Below, piece after piece: positions 25,011-35,390 of a stretch of DNA of 64,000 nt. The DNA comes from Monomorium pharaonis (Eukaryota > Arthropoda > Insecta > Hymenoptera > Formicidae): the NCBI RefSeq assembly GCF_013373865.1, contig NC_050467.1:20730996-20794995 (forward strand), given 5' to 3'. Each line of letters begins with the position of its first letter. Position 1 is the stretch's first letter. The translations under genes were made by a program, and so were the position numbers. The notes beneath the pieces were generated by a model. It saw nothing but the letters and a program-made list of their open reading frames with translations. It ran no database searches and was not told the DNA's origin.

Positions 25011-28000
25011 CGTTACAATGCAGTTTAATGTGTATTATTGAGATGTATAAGCTGTTTGCTTAGAACAGTATATGCACATTGCATGCATTTTGCATTATTT
25101 AATAACGAGGACGGGTGGTAATCATACATGACTATCTATAATAATATATATTTCAGCTTATGCTTTAAGATCCAATAATAAAATATATTGGTATACGATA
25201 TATCATTTTTATGAAATACATAAATTTTGCATCGGCTTGTGAAATTTCAATGCTATCACTCTATATATTTCATTTTATTTTATAATTATTCATATTACTT
25301 TCTCTTTAGGACATATCATAACGAATATCTTTATAAAATAAATGTAATAATAGTATTTTTAAAATAAAAAGTAAATATCAAAAACTTTTTCGACAAACAA
25401 AATTTATTACAAATCTTTAGAGCAAAAACTTTATAAAGTAAAAAAAAATATATATTGAAATGAATATCATATTTTCTATAATACATTGTGACATCGGAAT
25501 AATACGTAATCATTTGATATCCTCGCAAGTCCTGATTCGACTGTGTCCGATGTTGGTGGCGATACAAACTTTCGACATTAACCCGCGCCCAAGTTTGTCG
25601 TTTCACACGCCAACAATCATATTTTTGCCTGACCGCAAAATTATCTAATTGCCATGGCTATAAAATATTGGCCTAGTTACCGGGTAACTTTGGGACTCAG
25701 TCAAATTAAATGCTGGTATGATCCAACTGTTCCCTAACAACTTCCTTTTCGTTTCTTTTTTCTTTGTAATATTAAAATCAAGAATTTATATATATACTTG
25801 ATTCCTTTTATAAAATTATATGCTTTTCGTTTATAAAATAAATACAAGTGAAATTGTATCTCTTGAAAATGTACCTCCTTGTGATGTATCCTATGCATAT
25901 TTACACGCGACGCAAACAAATTATCCCAATTCCGTTTGTTTATTTGCGTGCCGGCTGCCTTGTCGATATTTGTTGACGTTAATTCAGTCACTGTTTCGAC
26001 ACAGTCGCTGTAACGTCTTCTCATTTCGTTGAGGTATGCAGATCAGCTCTAGCACGGTGGTTATGGTGCACCGCGTTTTGGATTTGCAGATGAGAGTTGG
26101 CGCAACCGTCCGAAACGTTGTTGTAAAGATACCGAAGGGAAGAGCAGGAGTCATATAAACTCTATCGCGTACGTGTAATTCAGCCGAGTAAAACACTAGC
26201 CAATAAACTTGCACTCGAGACTTCTCCTGTTTTCTTTGACTGCATTTCGTGGGCGCGCGCCTTGTTGTCGTCGAAAAAAGTCGAAAAAAGAGTTTCTCTA
26301 TTTTCGATGATGCGTTGTTTTTCTTTTTCCCGTCCTTATTTATCTGTCTAAGCTCTTAATATCATATTTTATCATAAATAGGCGAATTCACACAATGCCC
26401 GTTCTATATTGCAGTAAATAGTATCGATACATAATTTGATGTACTCCATAAAACAATGAAAAAAAGATATATCTAACCTTTTTTTAGGATTTTTAATTAA
26501 ACGTTATTTTATTACGTTATCACTATTAAAAAATTCATCTTTTTAATGGATTATTATAGGAACTCTTAATATATGAAAAAAAACATAATTTATGGTGAAG
26601 AAAAAATACTTCTTGTTAGATTAGGTTGTACATACATAGATTAAAAATATTAAAAAATGTTAACTATATATTTATTACTATTTGTTACTTGAGAACAAAA
26701 AATATTAGTTCTTTTTAGATTAAATTAAAGAATCTCAATATGTGTTATTAGAAATCATATCATTTGATGAAATTTATTGTACATTGCATAATTTATCAAA
26801 GAATTACTTTAAATAAAATTATTCTATATATCACAGCAATCTTTAACGTAACATTATAATATAATAAAAGTACTTTTTTATCTAATTGTTACATATTTTT
26901 AAATGTGTAATTTCAAACTTAACTAACGTCTGTTTAAAAATTATATTACAAATTTTTATTATTTAATTGATGTTACAAAAGTTACGGCATTTTCACATTT
27001 AACTTTTGTAAAGCAGTTGGAAGAAGTTACTATTGCTAGTGCTACAAAGCAGAAACGTGATATTATGCGAAATGGTGAGGTTTGAAGTGCGCAATATCAC
27101 ATATGTACTTCTTAGTTGTATATGATTGTCATCGACACAATGCAAGAATTTGCTTCAAGCATGCCAAGTCGTCCACTCAAGTTTAAGAGTTTTGTTAGAG
27201 CTCATCATAATCAATAAGATTTCGTATACTTCAATGTAAATAACGTACTTGAGAATAGTATTTAAAATAAATCAGTATTTTTTTGATCGATTAAGTATTA
27301 ATTTAAAGAGAATACATTTTTTTACAACTAATACAAAATATGTTGCTTCACTCGGTCATAAGGCTGGATCTTCATGTTGAATACTTGTTTGATTTTATAT
27401 ACTTTCCAAAGTTCACAAACTCTTTTTAGTTAAAAATATTTTACTATATTTTTGTATAAATTTAGAAACGTATATAAGTAAAAGGTTTTAAGGTAGATAA
27501 TAATTTTATTAAAACATGTCGAAGGTTTCTCAAATATTTTTTAATAGTAAAAATCATTGAGTTAAAATTTAATATACTTAGAGCAGATCCAAACTTTCAA
27601 TAATTATTATTAATTAAATATGTAATATTCAATACTAAATATTATTTTAAATCATTTAACATATCACATTTATATATAATTAAATTACATTTATATGTAT
27701 ATAATTAAATAAATCTTGTTATCAGTATTTATGTAATTTTCTTATAAATGTATAGAAATATTTCATAAAATGTGAACGCTTCTTGTATAATACACGATTT
27801 TATTGCTTCAAAAAAATTAGAAGTAAAATCCGTAACCAACAGTTTTTTAATGGTTTATAGTAACTTAACTGGGAAAAGTACCCAGAGATTTAAATTTTTA
27901 GATTTTAATAATGAATGTAGATGTTGAAAGTTTAATAAAAATAAATTTATATGTCGGTGTGACGGCTTATAGAACGTGAGACGCTGCAAACAAGATGTTG

Positions 28001-28020
28001 AAATCAAGAACGATGCAGGG

Positions 28021-28092
28021 CTTTACTGCGAAACCTTAGATATAGATTTAGTTAGAAATAAAAGTGAATTATTTTTATTTCTAACAGTAAAG
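28021..28092. other. inverted repeat / stem-loop
   Basis: GTTAGAAATAAAA (28051-28063) and its exact complement (28073-28085) form a 13-bp stem with a 9-nt loop. CTTTACT at 28021-28027 pairs with AGTAAAG at 28086-28092 as an outer arm, leaving 23 unpaired bases on one side only. Its origin is unknown. It could be an eroded fold-back element. Confidence 0.6.
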
Positions 28093-30043
28093 TTGGAAGT
28101 AAAAGTTATAAATCAATGCAATCCACGTGGTTGCGTTTTTAATCGCAAAAACCTATATCTACGCTTTTGAGAACTGTCACGAGAACTGAATGTTTACAGC
28201 GCAAAAGAAGGCGAACAAGGTAAACTTCTCTACGAAACTATTATTTTCTCTTATGAGAAATTTAAGGTACGTTCGTCGGGGAATATTAACCACGTAAAGG
28301 TGGCCAGCAAGAAAGTACTTTCTGCGAATTTGGCCTATGCAAATACGGGTGAACAATCCGGGTAGGTCGAGTTTGCAAGCCCTCGCCTAGTGAAAAAGTT
28401 TGGACGCCTCGCGACGAATACTAATTAAAGACTTGCGGAATGAAATTAGTTAGCCGAGGGGTCGGGGGTGACTCTCGAGGATGGACGATGGAGTCCTCGA
28501 CTCAGCGACGAAGAGCCGCTTATGATAATATAATAATACTTACTTGGGGCCTCGGAGTGCTACCTCCAAGCTCATTATGCGTTTAGTTCATAACTTCAAT
28601 TGGATTCTTACTATCCCTACCGAGCCAGAGCTTTCATCCAACCGTTGTCTCAAACCATCCTAATTATACAAGTAATTACTATCGCGAAAGAGAACGTTTC
28701 AACTCATTCATGACCGCGATGATGCTGCATAAGCAAAGATAGTTTATCTCTTTTGCAATTCAAATATTTTGTTCGAGATATTTGATTAAAATTTATTGTA
28801 ACCTATTGTAATTTCGTTACAGTAGAAATACGATATCATAACTTTCAGAATTTAAACGTTTCTATCCTTATACCGTATGTGTATCCTATATTCAATGTTC
28901 CCGACGCGACGACTAGAATTTCCTTTCGTTAGAATCGTATCTGGTCAATTCGGTGCATTTTGAAATGCGATTTACGACTTATCGTCAGTAAACGCATTTT
29001 AGAAGGGGAAAAAGAGAGAGAAGAAAATATTTGTTGACCCCCATTGCTACGGGGAATTTTCACAAGGTCCATACTGTCGCTCGCCGGGCTTTGAAATCAA
29101 TCTCAGTACTCTGGGAACATGATAGTACGACGCGAGTAGAACTTCTTCCTTCCTCCGCCTCGGTCCATTGAAAAAAGGCTCTTGAGTCCATCTCAAGGTA
29201 TCGATTAACAAACACTCGAACAGCTAGTGCTGCCTTTGTAGAGCCCGCTTTGCAGAGTAACCGCTCGTGGTAAAGCCGTTTCGAGCTTTCCTGAATGGCA
29301 CAGTGAAAGCTTTCTGTGCGAACGACTCACCGAGTGTTGCACAAGAGGCGGACCTTTCGAACTCTACAGAATAACGCGACCGTGCGCATCCATTTGTGCG
29401 CGGTAGAATTTCGCCGACCTAATCGAATTCCGGTTGCGTCGGCGAAATTTCCGCATTCGCGACCGACGAGCGCGATATTTAATTTAGCAGCGCCGATTTG
29501 GTATTCATGACGAGGCATGCTGTGGACGTAAATATAACGCTTTGACGGAGCACTTGGAAATATGTATCGACGCTTTGATTTTCTTTTCCAAAATTGAACC
29601 GATATTTTATTCGCCGAGCTGACTTTGACTCGTTAAAATTGCTTTCAGCTTTTCCCACGACTTGTACTTAACATGCTTTTCTTTTTTTTAAATAAAGCAT
29701 GCAAGAAATTCTCAAAGCCGTAATCGCATTTTCTCATTTTTCAGTTCTGATCATTGGTAATATCCGCTCTTGTACATACGAACTTTGCATTATATATCTA
29801 TATGCGATACTTTATGAAAAATTTCCGGGAATAACGCGATAAAATAAAAAAGCAACTTACTTTGCTCAGATAAGAAATTACGTAACACGTAGTACACATT
29901 GAATTATATCTGAAGCGATAATTAAATACTTTCACCTGCTATGTCAAGAAAACCATTTATCACGATAGTAATCATGCTCTATGCTACACTCTTGTATGCA
30001 ACAAAATTCTTGATCGTAGAAAAAGTACTGTGAAAGTACTTAC

Positions 30044-30146
30044 CTTCGGATTTAGGTGCGGGAGGTTTGCGGGTGGCCCAATTTGTCCGAATACTTCTGC
30101 CACCAAGCCATTGGCCGTTCATGTTGCCGATGGCACTCTCTGCTTC
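30044..30146 (-). CDS. TIAR/Rox8-like exon: end of RRM2 and linker
   Basis: This 103-nt exon follows a pyrimidine-rich acceptor (cctgttgtcttttctcag) and ends at a strong donor gtaagt. It begins in phase 0 with EAESAIGNMNGQWLGGRSIR and continues TNWATRKPPAPKSE. The first part is helix 2 and strand 4 of RRM2. NMNGQWLGGRSIRTNWATRK is the family's typical end of RRM2, and the Pro-rich stretch starts the linker to RRM3. The last base (G) begins a codon finished by the exon at 8213. It is separated from the previous exon by a 5168-nt intron and from the next by 21830 nt, so it is an isolated small exon in a large amount of noncoding sequence. Confidence 0.94.
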
Positions 30147-30839
30147 CTGAGAAAAGACAACAGGGAAAATCAATATTTTCTACCGCACAAGTTCTAAAAG
30201 CAAAATTCACACATTAAAAGCAGAAAGAGAACAATTTTAATTGTTAAGTGTACAAGATTGTGTTTGTTCCGATATTAATTCCATTGAATTTTACTAACAT
30301 TTATTTAATATTTGCTTTGTATACTTTTTTCTATTTTATTAAAATTTTTTTTCATTTCGCTTATTTTTCGCAACGCACTGCTTTTCAATTTTATAATGGA
30401 ATACTTTTTTTCAATACCTTAGTACAGCATCAAATTTTATTCGGTCTTTATGCTATCGCATCGTTTATTAATTCACTTTTTACGATCAAAGGAGTCGTTG
30501 ATTTTACAAAGAGCATTCAAATGGAAATACAAAATATTTTTGCATGTACAGCAAAACAGTCATTTTATTTTGTAATGTATTTTATTGAATGCGTACGAAC
30601 GGATATGATTACAGTTAAATTTGCAAAATTCTTACATTACAATGCTGTGTCTCTAAAACATGCGCTAAAACATAAATAAATGGTACAAAAACGTAAGAAC
30701 AAAAAAGATAACCGATATACTGAAAACGCAAAATCCGTCTTGTAATTAACGTGAATTCCATAAAAAAATATAAATAATAATTGTGAAATTATAAAGAAGA
30801 TAAGAATGTGTGTATTTACGTATTACAGAATGCTTCTAA

Positions 30840-31689
30840 GGGATTTTATCGGGAGACGAATGAAAATACGCGTCGTCGCACAGTGCCTCTGCGAAAGCTC
30901 CTTTATTGTCTCTCGCAACGTCTATAACAACAATTGCGGGGCGTCGTAAGAACCGCGACGGCATTCGCGCGAGATGCGGGAGGACGCCGCTGCATTCACA
31001 CGCAAAACCACGGATAAAACCAACAGGTATGTTGACGTCAATATTATCCGCGACTTATTGTTGATTCAGCCGCGGTATCCCGCCGGCGTGGCCCTCGATC
31101 CAGGTCAACTTAATATACGTTTTGAAATTTTATTCGATCGACTGCACTCTTGATTCCCCGGATTTTCGTGAACTGCTTCGGGCGATCCGGGACATTTTCC
31201 ATTGCGACATTGGATTCCCGAGGAAGGGTCGAGGGAACACCTTTAGCAAAGAGGAGAAAGCCGGCGTATTTCCGTGCACAGTGCGAGCTATTTGCACAAT
31301 CCATGGACATTCGAGCGAAACGGTTTTCACGGTGATATCCAATTCGTCTTCTTTTTACACGTTCATTACGCGATTCGTACGAAAAACAAAATCCGAATTG
31401 ATCACGAAATTCACGGAAAAGGTAAAGAAATCGCATCACTGCGACATTTGCAACGCATAGTACTTGCGCAATAAGAAATAGATATGGTATGGTACACGTC
31501 ATCGCTTGGATCGTGTACACGCGCGAAGACGGTACGCTCGCGCGATATCGACGTTGGTATTCGAATGATAAATCCACATGGCTGAGAGGAGACCTAAAAA
31601 TATTCTCAATGCGAGAAATTTTGTGAAAAAGTTTCGAAAAACTCTGAGTATGAGAAGCGAAGAAAAGATGCTCGCTCTCTTTCTCTCTC

Positions 31690-31748
<59 letters not shown>

Positions 31749-32400
31749 TTACAGTCTTTTCTTCTTTTTAGCTTCCATCGCAGTCCACCCTCTGCCGCTT
31801 TCTACTCTCAACCATTTGCGCCATTCGAGGCGTCCTCGGCTTTGCCTTGCCTCATGTCTAGCCGTTACTTTCTTTCACGGCACGAGCTACACTTCGGCTT
31901 TCTGGCGCTCTTTTCCGCACGCTCCTTATTTCCCATCGTACACCCCGCTGGATAAAATATTTCCGATTCGAATCTGCATTCCTGATATGATGCCGCACAT
32001 TCGCGCGGTTAGCCTAGATAGAGCTCAAGCGACCGAATGCCCCGTCCTAAGCCGATTCTAAACTTCGGTCGATATCCCAACGCCTCTTCGACCCACAACC
32101 CCTGAAAACCACCGCCGCTTGCCTCCTTCCGTCCGGCGTGACCAGGGCGTTTACGTGGTACTAGAAGTACCACCATCAGAAGCCAGCCGTCTTCCGTCTC
32201 TCCCCGTACTTTCCACTGGTCGGCAGTTTGAGCTGTCCAAGCACCCATCAAATCGAATTTCTTCCGCGGTCGGCGATGCTATAGACAGACGGGAGCGCCG
32301 CTTACCGACACCCAACTGTTTTACACGCATTATTAAGTCATGCTCCGACACGGAGTAATGCGCTGTCGGATTACGTGGCCTTAACGAAACTTCCCTCTAC
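30840..32400. other. GC-rich block with overlapping open frames
   Basis: CpG-containing sequence in the 5.2 kb intron. The longest frame is 155 codons on the minus strand (31110-31577), opposite a 112-codon plus frame (31122-31460). Neither resembles a known protein. The middle is interrupted by the (TC)n tract at 31692. It may be regulatory or merely compositional. Confidence 0.3.
31692..31744. repeat. (TC)n microsatellite
   Basis: TC run that creates a Ser/Leu-repeat open frame (31578-31955), which is an artefact of the repeat. Confidence 0.97.
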
Positions 32401-32608
32401 AGGAGCAAACAAACTATACAAAGCTCGATTATAAAAGACTATGCCTCCTTAGGCTTGTCTCTTAAGTTTTACATTATTTACATTAAATTTTTTACTTAAG
32501 CTCTGATATACATATATTAAGTATTTTCATAACAACTTGTGATATATACATATATACACAAATCAAACAGTTAACGTTCTTAAAAAATGTTTATAAATCT
32601 TGTTAGTA

Positions 32609-32814
32609 CACTGGAACCCCGCGTTAGCGGACTGTTCGGGGCTTTGGTCCGCTAACGCGGGGTTATCTCCTATTGCTTGGTTTCACTCCCACTCCGTGAA
32701 ATACGCGACTGCATTGCTCATTGCTATCCCCACACACGCTACTCATGTGGGCCGAGTGCATATGGAGGGGATAGTTTCCGCTAACGCGGAGTACGCTAAC
32801 GCGGGGTTCCAGTG
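32609..32814. mobile_element. MITE, TA-flanked, 206 bp, pogo/Tigger-like termini
   Basis: The element starts CACTGGAACCCCGCGTTAGC and ends with the exact reverse complement. Including the flanking TA on each side (32607-32608 and 32815-32816), the terminal inverted repeats match perfectly over 23 nt (32607-32629 and 32794-32816). A TA target duplication is typical of Tc1/mariner/pogo transposition. The GAACCCCGCG-style terminus recalls pogo/Tigger elements, which is an inference. Inside, the 11-mer CGCTAACGCGG occurs at 32650, 32779 and 32794, and inverted in the left terminus. The left end and the 32648-32664 copy form a perfect 17-bp stem. There is no transposase frame, so it is a nonautonomous element. 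Perfect termini suggest recent insertion. Confidence 0.85.
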
Positions 32815-35194
32815 TATTTACATTATAACTTTATATTAAAAAAAATTATTATCTAAAATTTAACATAGTTTGCTAATGATTTTTGTTAAAATTTAATAAA
32901 ATATAAATAATCTAATTTAAATAAATCATACATACACATAATATGTTTGAACTTTGTATTCGTTAAAATAATAAGTCAAAATTCTAAACAGTATCTTTTT
33001 TTAAAACGTTTCAAATTGTTTATTTAATTTGCTCGTACTGTTTAAAAGACTTAAATAATGTTTCAATTTTTAATAAAAACTGTATGACTCTATGACTAAA
33101 TAAAAATATGACCTGTTGTTTTAAAAATTCTGCGACTCGCTACATACGATATTCCTATTGCGTCAGAAAATAAAGACTATTTATTTACATGGCCGTGCGT
33201 ATATTCAATGCTACATGTCAACGTGACCGTTATGCATCCGATATTTTGACTGCAGCCGTAAATAAAATAACGTTGACACATGCCTAGGTACTGTTTTTCA
33301 ATGCGCCGTAAATGACGTTCTAATTGCTTTCATTTACCTATCTAGAAGAATACAAATCTATGCGAACGGAGGCGAACTTTTGTGTATTTAAGGTCGCGAA
33401 TCATAATATCGCACGATTTATCGATCAAATGGTAAAGCAACAAAAGTTGATAGTAACTAGAGCGGCCCAAGCACTTAAGTAGTAAGTATACATTGGCTCA
33501 ACTGGTAACAGGGACAGAGTTTGAACTATATGACGGATCTATCTGTCGCATAGACAACGACATTGTACCATATTCACTCTTAGAAACGTAGTACTAATAT
33601 ATATTTCTTTTTGAAATTATAAATAGATTTATTACAATTTCATTGTGTAAGATTACAGAGAAACAATTAAATCATATGAATCGGTTTGTACAAAGAAAAT
33701 AAATATTTATTTATTAAGATTCAAGAAATAACATTTCAACGCGCACGTGTACATACAGAGAGCTGTTGCCAATACTAATTTACCGTCGCACCTGCAATGT
33801 CACGATGAATGCCATGTATAGATACACGAAATGGACAAGAGTACGTGGTGAGGCGTTATAAAGTTCGATATTCATTAAATGCAGTACCCGAGACTTGGAA
33901 TTGGTCTCCAAAGAAAAACGAGAATCCTGGGAATTTCGTCGTACATCTTAAAAGAGTCAGGATGTTAGATGCTGGGCGATCAGAGCTCGCGATTTAGGTA
34001 CGTGTATCCGGCGGTCGAAGGATATAGTGGCGGTGGGACCGGTCGGTGCACGGGGGATAGTGGCGGGAAGGAAAGGGGAGAAATTTTCGCGTGTTCCTCG
34101 AGGTTAACGGAGACACTCGGGAAATTTATACTTCGGCAATAGTAATACCGCGGGTGTGAGGCAGGTGCCGGCGGTGGTCCAGATCGATAGGACATTAAAA
34201 CAGAGGGGAGAGAGGGTCTACCTTCGGGGCAGGCGCCTCGACGAATAACCCCGCCATAAACGGAGGAAAGCCTTCTTTTACTCAGCCGTACATCTAACTT
34301 CGCCGTGATTTACGTCGCGGATTTTGGCGGGTCACACTAAAACTCCGGCCACTCTCCATTTAGCTCCGAAAAATGATGTTGTAAACCGTGACGGTCGGAC
34401 CCACCCCCTCATTTGATCAGCGAAAGCCGGGAGGACAGCGTCAAGTTTGACATACTGCGAAAATGACGGATGTGATCTCGCAGTTGTTACCGTTGAGAAA
34501 TGCTCGCGTTTTTCTTTCCGACTTTGGAGACAATTGGAGTTAGATGCGATAATTAAAATGCTGCTTGGAAGGGAATTATCTACCTCTTGCCATTATGCTA
34601 CCGTAATTCTGATTTACATAAAATGCATTGTGCTCTCTTATCTTCTTTGCTCACACAAGTACCCGGATAATTTGTTATTTCATTTTTGATTATAATCTCT
34701 TAGGAATGGAATTACCAACGTTGTTGTTTTAATCGACGCGCTTTGCATGCTACAGCCTTCTTTAAAACGACAGTCTTTTAGACTTTCTTGAGAGCGGTCA
34801 CATTTTGGTAAAAGAGAACGTTACAAGAAAGGGCGATGTATAAAGTTTTCTTAAAAGGTTTGCAAGATCCTGAAGTTAATTCGGAATAAGTACATTTTTG
34901 GTAGTTAAGATATATCGATTGATGCATACTTGGACTTATCTTATTAAACTTTTTAAATAGAAGGAAATTTCTACTATTAAAAAGTTATGTTTTTCATGCT
35001 GTAAAAACAGAATATGAATAACAGAGTTGTAAAATTTTATATCTAAGAGTCTACATGTCCCTCATCTAACTTTCATATTTCTTAAAAATAATTTATTAAC
35101 TAATAAAATTATAATATATTAGCTAATCTACTTTTAACATATGCTTTAATGTGCATAATTAAACGTGGTGGTATTTTGTGCAAAATTTGAATGA

Positions 35195-35240
35195 CATAGC
35201 TGAGGCTCATGTGATAGATCAGTTTATTATCTCAGCTATG
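35195..35240. other. intronic stem-loop near a 5' splice site
   Basis: CATAGCTGAG (35195-35204) and CTCAGCTATG (35231-35240) are perfect 10-nt inverted repeats with a 26-nt loop. They start about 75 nt downstream, in the transcript, of the donor of the RRM2 exon at 35315. The function is unknown. Confidence 0.6.
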
Positions 35241-35314
35241 ATATAACGCTAAATTTTCTACTTTTTAAACAAAGAAAGTGAAAATTGAAATTAATAGTAG
35301 TTTTGCTCGCTTAC

Positions 35315-35390
35315 CGCTTTTTTGACGAACGAAACAAATCCATAACCCTTGGATTTTAAAGTTTGGGGATCTCTGACAACTCTGCAATCT
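35315..35390 (-). CDS. TIAR/Rox8-like exon: RRM2 second part with RNP1
   Basis: This 76-nt exon has an acceptor ...tgttacag before 35390 and a donor gtaagc after 35315. The first base completes a codon begun in the unseen upstream exon. The rest reads DCRVVRDPQTLKSKGYGFVS then FVKKA. KGYGFVSF is the RNP1 octamer of an RRM, whose aromatic residues stack on RNA bases. The run DPQTLKSKGY is characteristic of RRM2 in TIA-1/TIAR/Rox8, the main U-rich RNA-binding domain of the family. The exon ends on a codon boundary (GCG), which matches the phase-0 start of the next exon. The preceding part of RRM2 (RNP2 and first helix) is not in the window as far as I can see. Confidence 0.93.

Larger units (their letters stand above)
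8214..30043 (-). other. intron, 21830 nt
   Basis: This very long intron lies between the RRM2/linker exon and the RRM3 exon. It contains long (AG)n and (TC)n tracts at 11351-11422 and 11671-11733, a CA/CG repeat at 13296-13377, an AT run at 24976-25008, a Cys-rich relic at 20643-20777 and a hairpin at 28021-28092. GC-richer blocks lie at about 9100-9600, 12250-12950, 17650-18250, 22650-24350 and 28200-29600. No nested gene could be supported on either strand. Confidence 0.8.
30147..35314 (-). other. intron, 5168 nt
   Basis: The intron separates the two halves of the RRM2 coding region. It holds a GC-rich stretch at 30840-32400 with overlapping open frames on both strands, a (TC)n tract at 31692-31744, a TA-flanked MITE at 32609-32814 and a short perfect stem-loop at 35195-35240 close to the upstream donor. 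No nested gene is recognised. Confidence 0.85.
1292..35390 (-). other. TIA-1/TIAR/Rox8-family gene, 3' part (transcription unit)
   Basis: Six minus-strand exons join in one reading frame and spell the C-terminal two thirds of a nucleolysin TIAR/TIA-1 (Drosophila Rox8) homologue. TIA proteins carry three RRMs and a prion-like low-complexity tail. They bind U-rich RNA, promote use of weak 5' splice sites by recruiting U1 snRNP, repress translation and nucleate stress granules. In the window I see the RNP1 half of RRM2, full RRM3, and the Ala/Gly/Gln/Pro tail. Exon lengths are 76, 103, 181, 130, 242 and 184 nt, and every junction preserves phase. RRM1 and the start of RRM2 were searched for by eye on the minus strand above 35400 and not found, so the 5' end should lie beyond 64000 behind an intron of at least 28.6 kb. 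The family assignment is secure. Which paralogue name applies is not decidable here. Confidence 0.93.

Noticed and set aside
31110..31577. 155-codon minus-strand frame inside the intron
   Set aside because: No recognisable motif, and an equally open frame lies on the other strand. Taken as compositional.
31578..31955. 125-codon plus-strand frame with a Ser-Leu repeat
   Set aside because: It is produced by the (TC)n tract, with no recognisable domain on either side.
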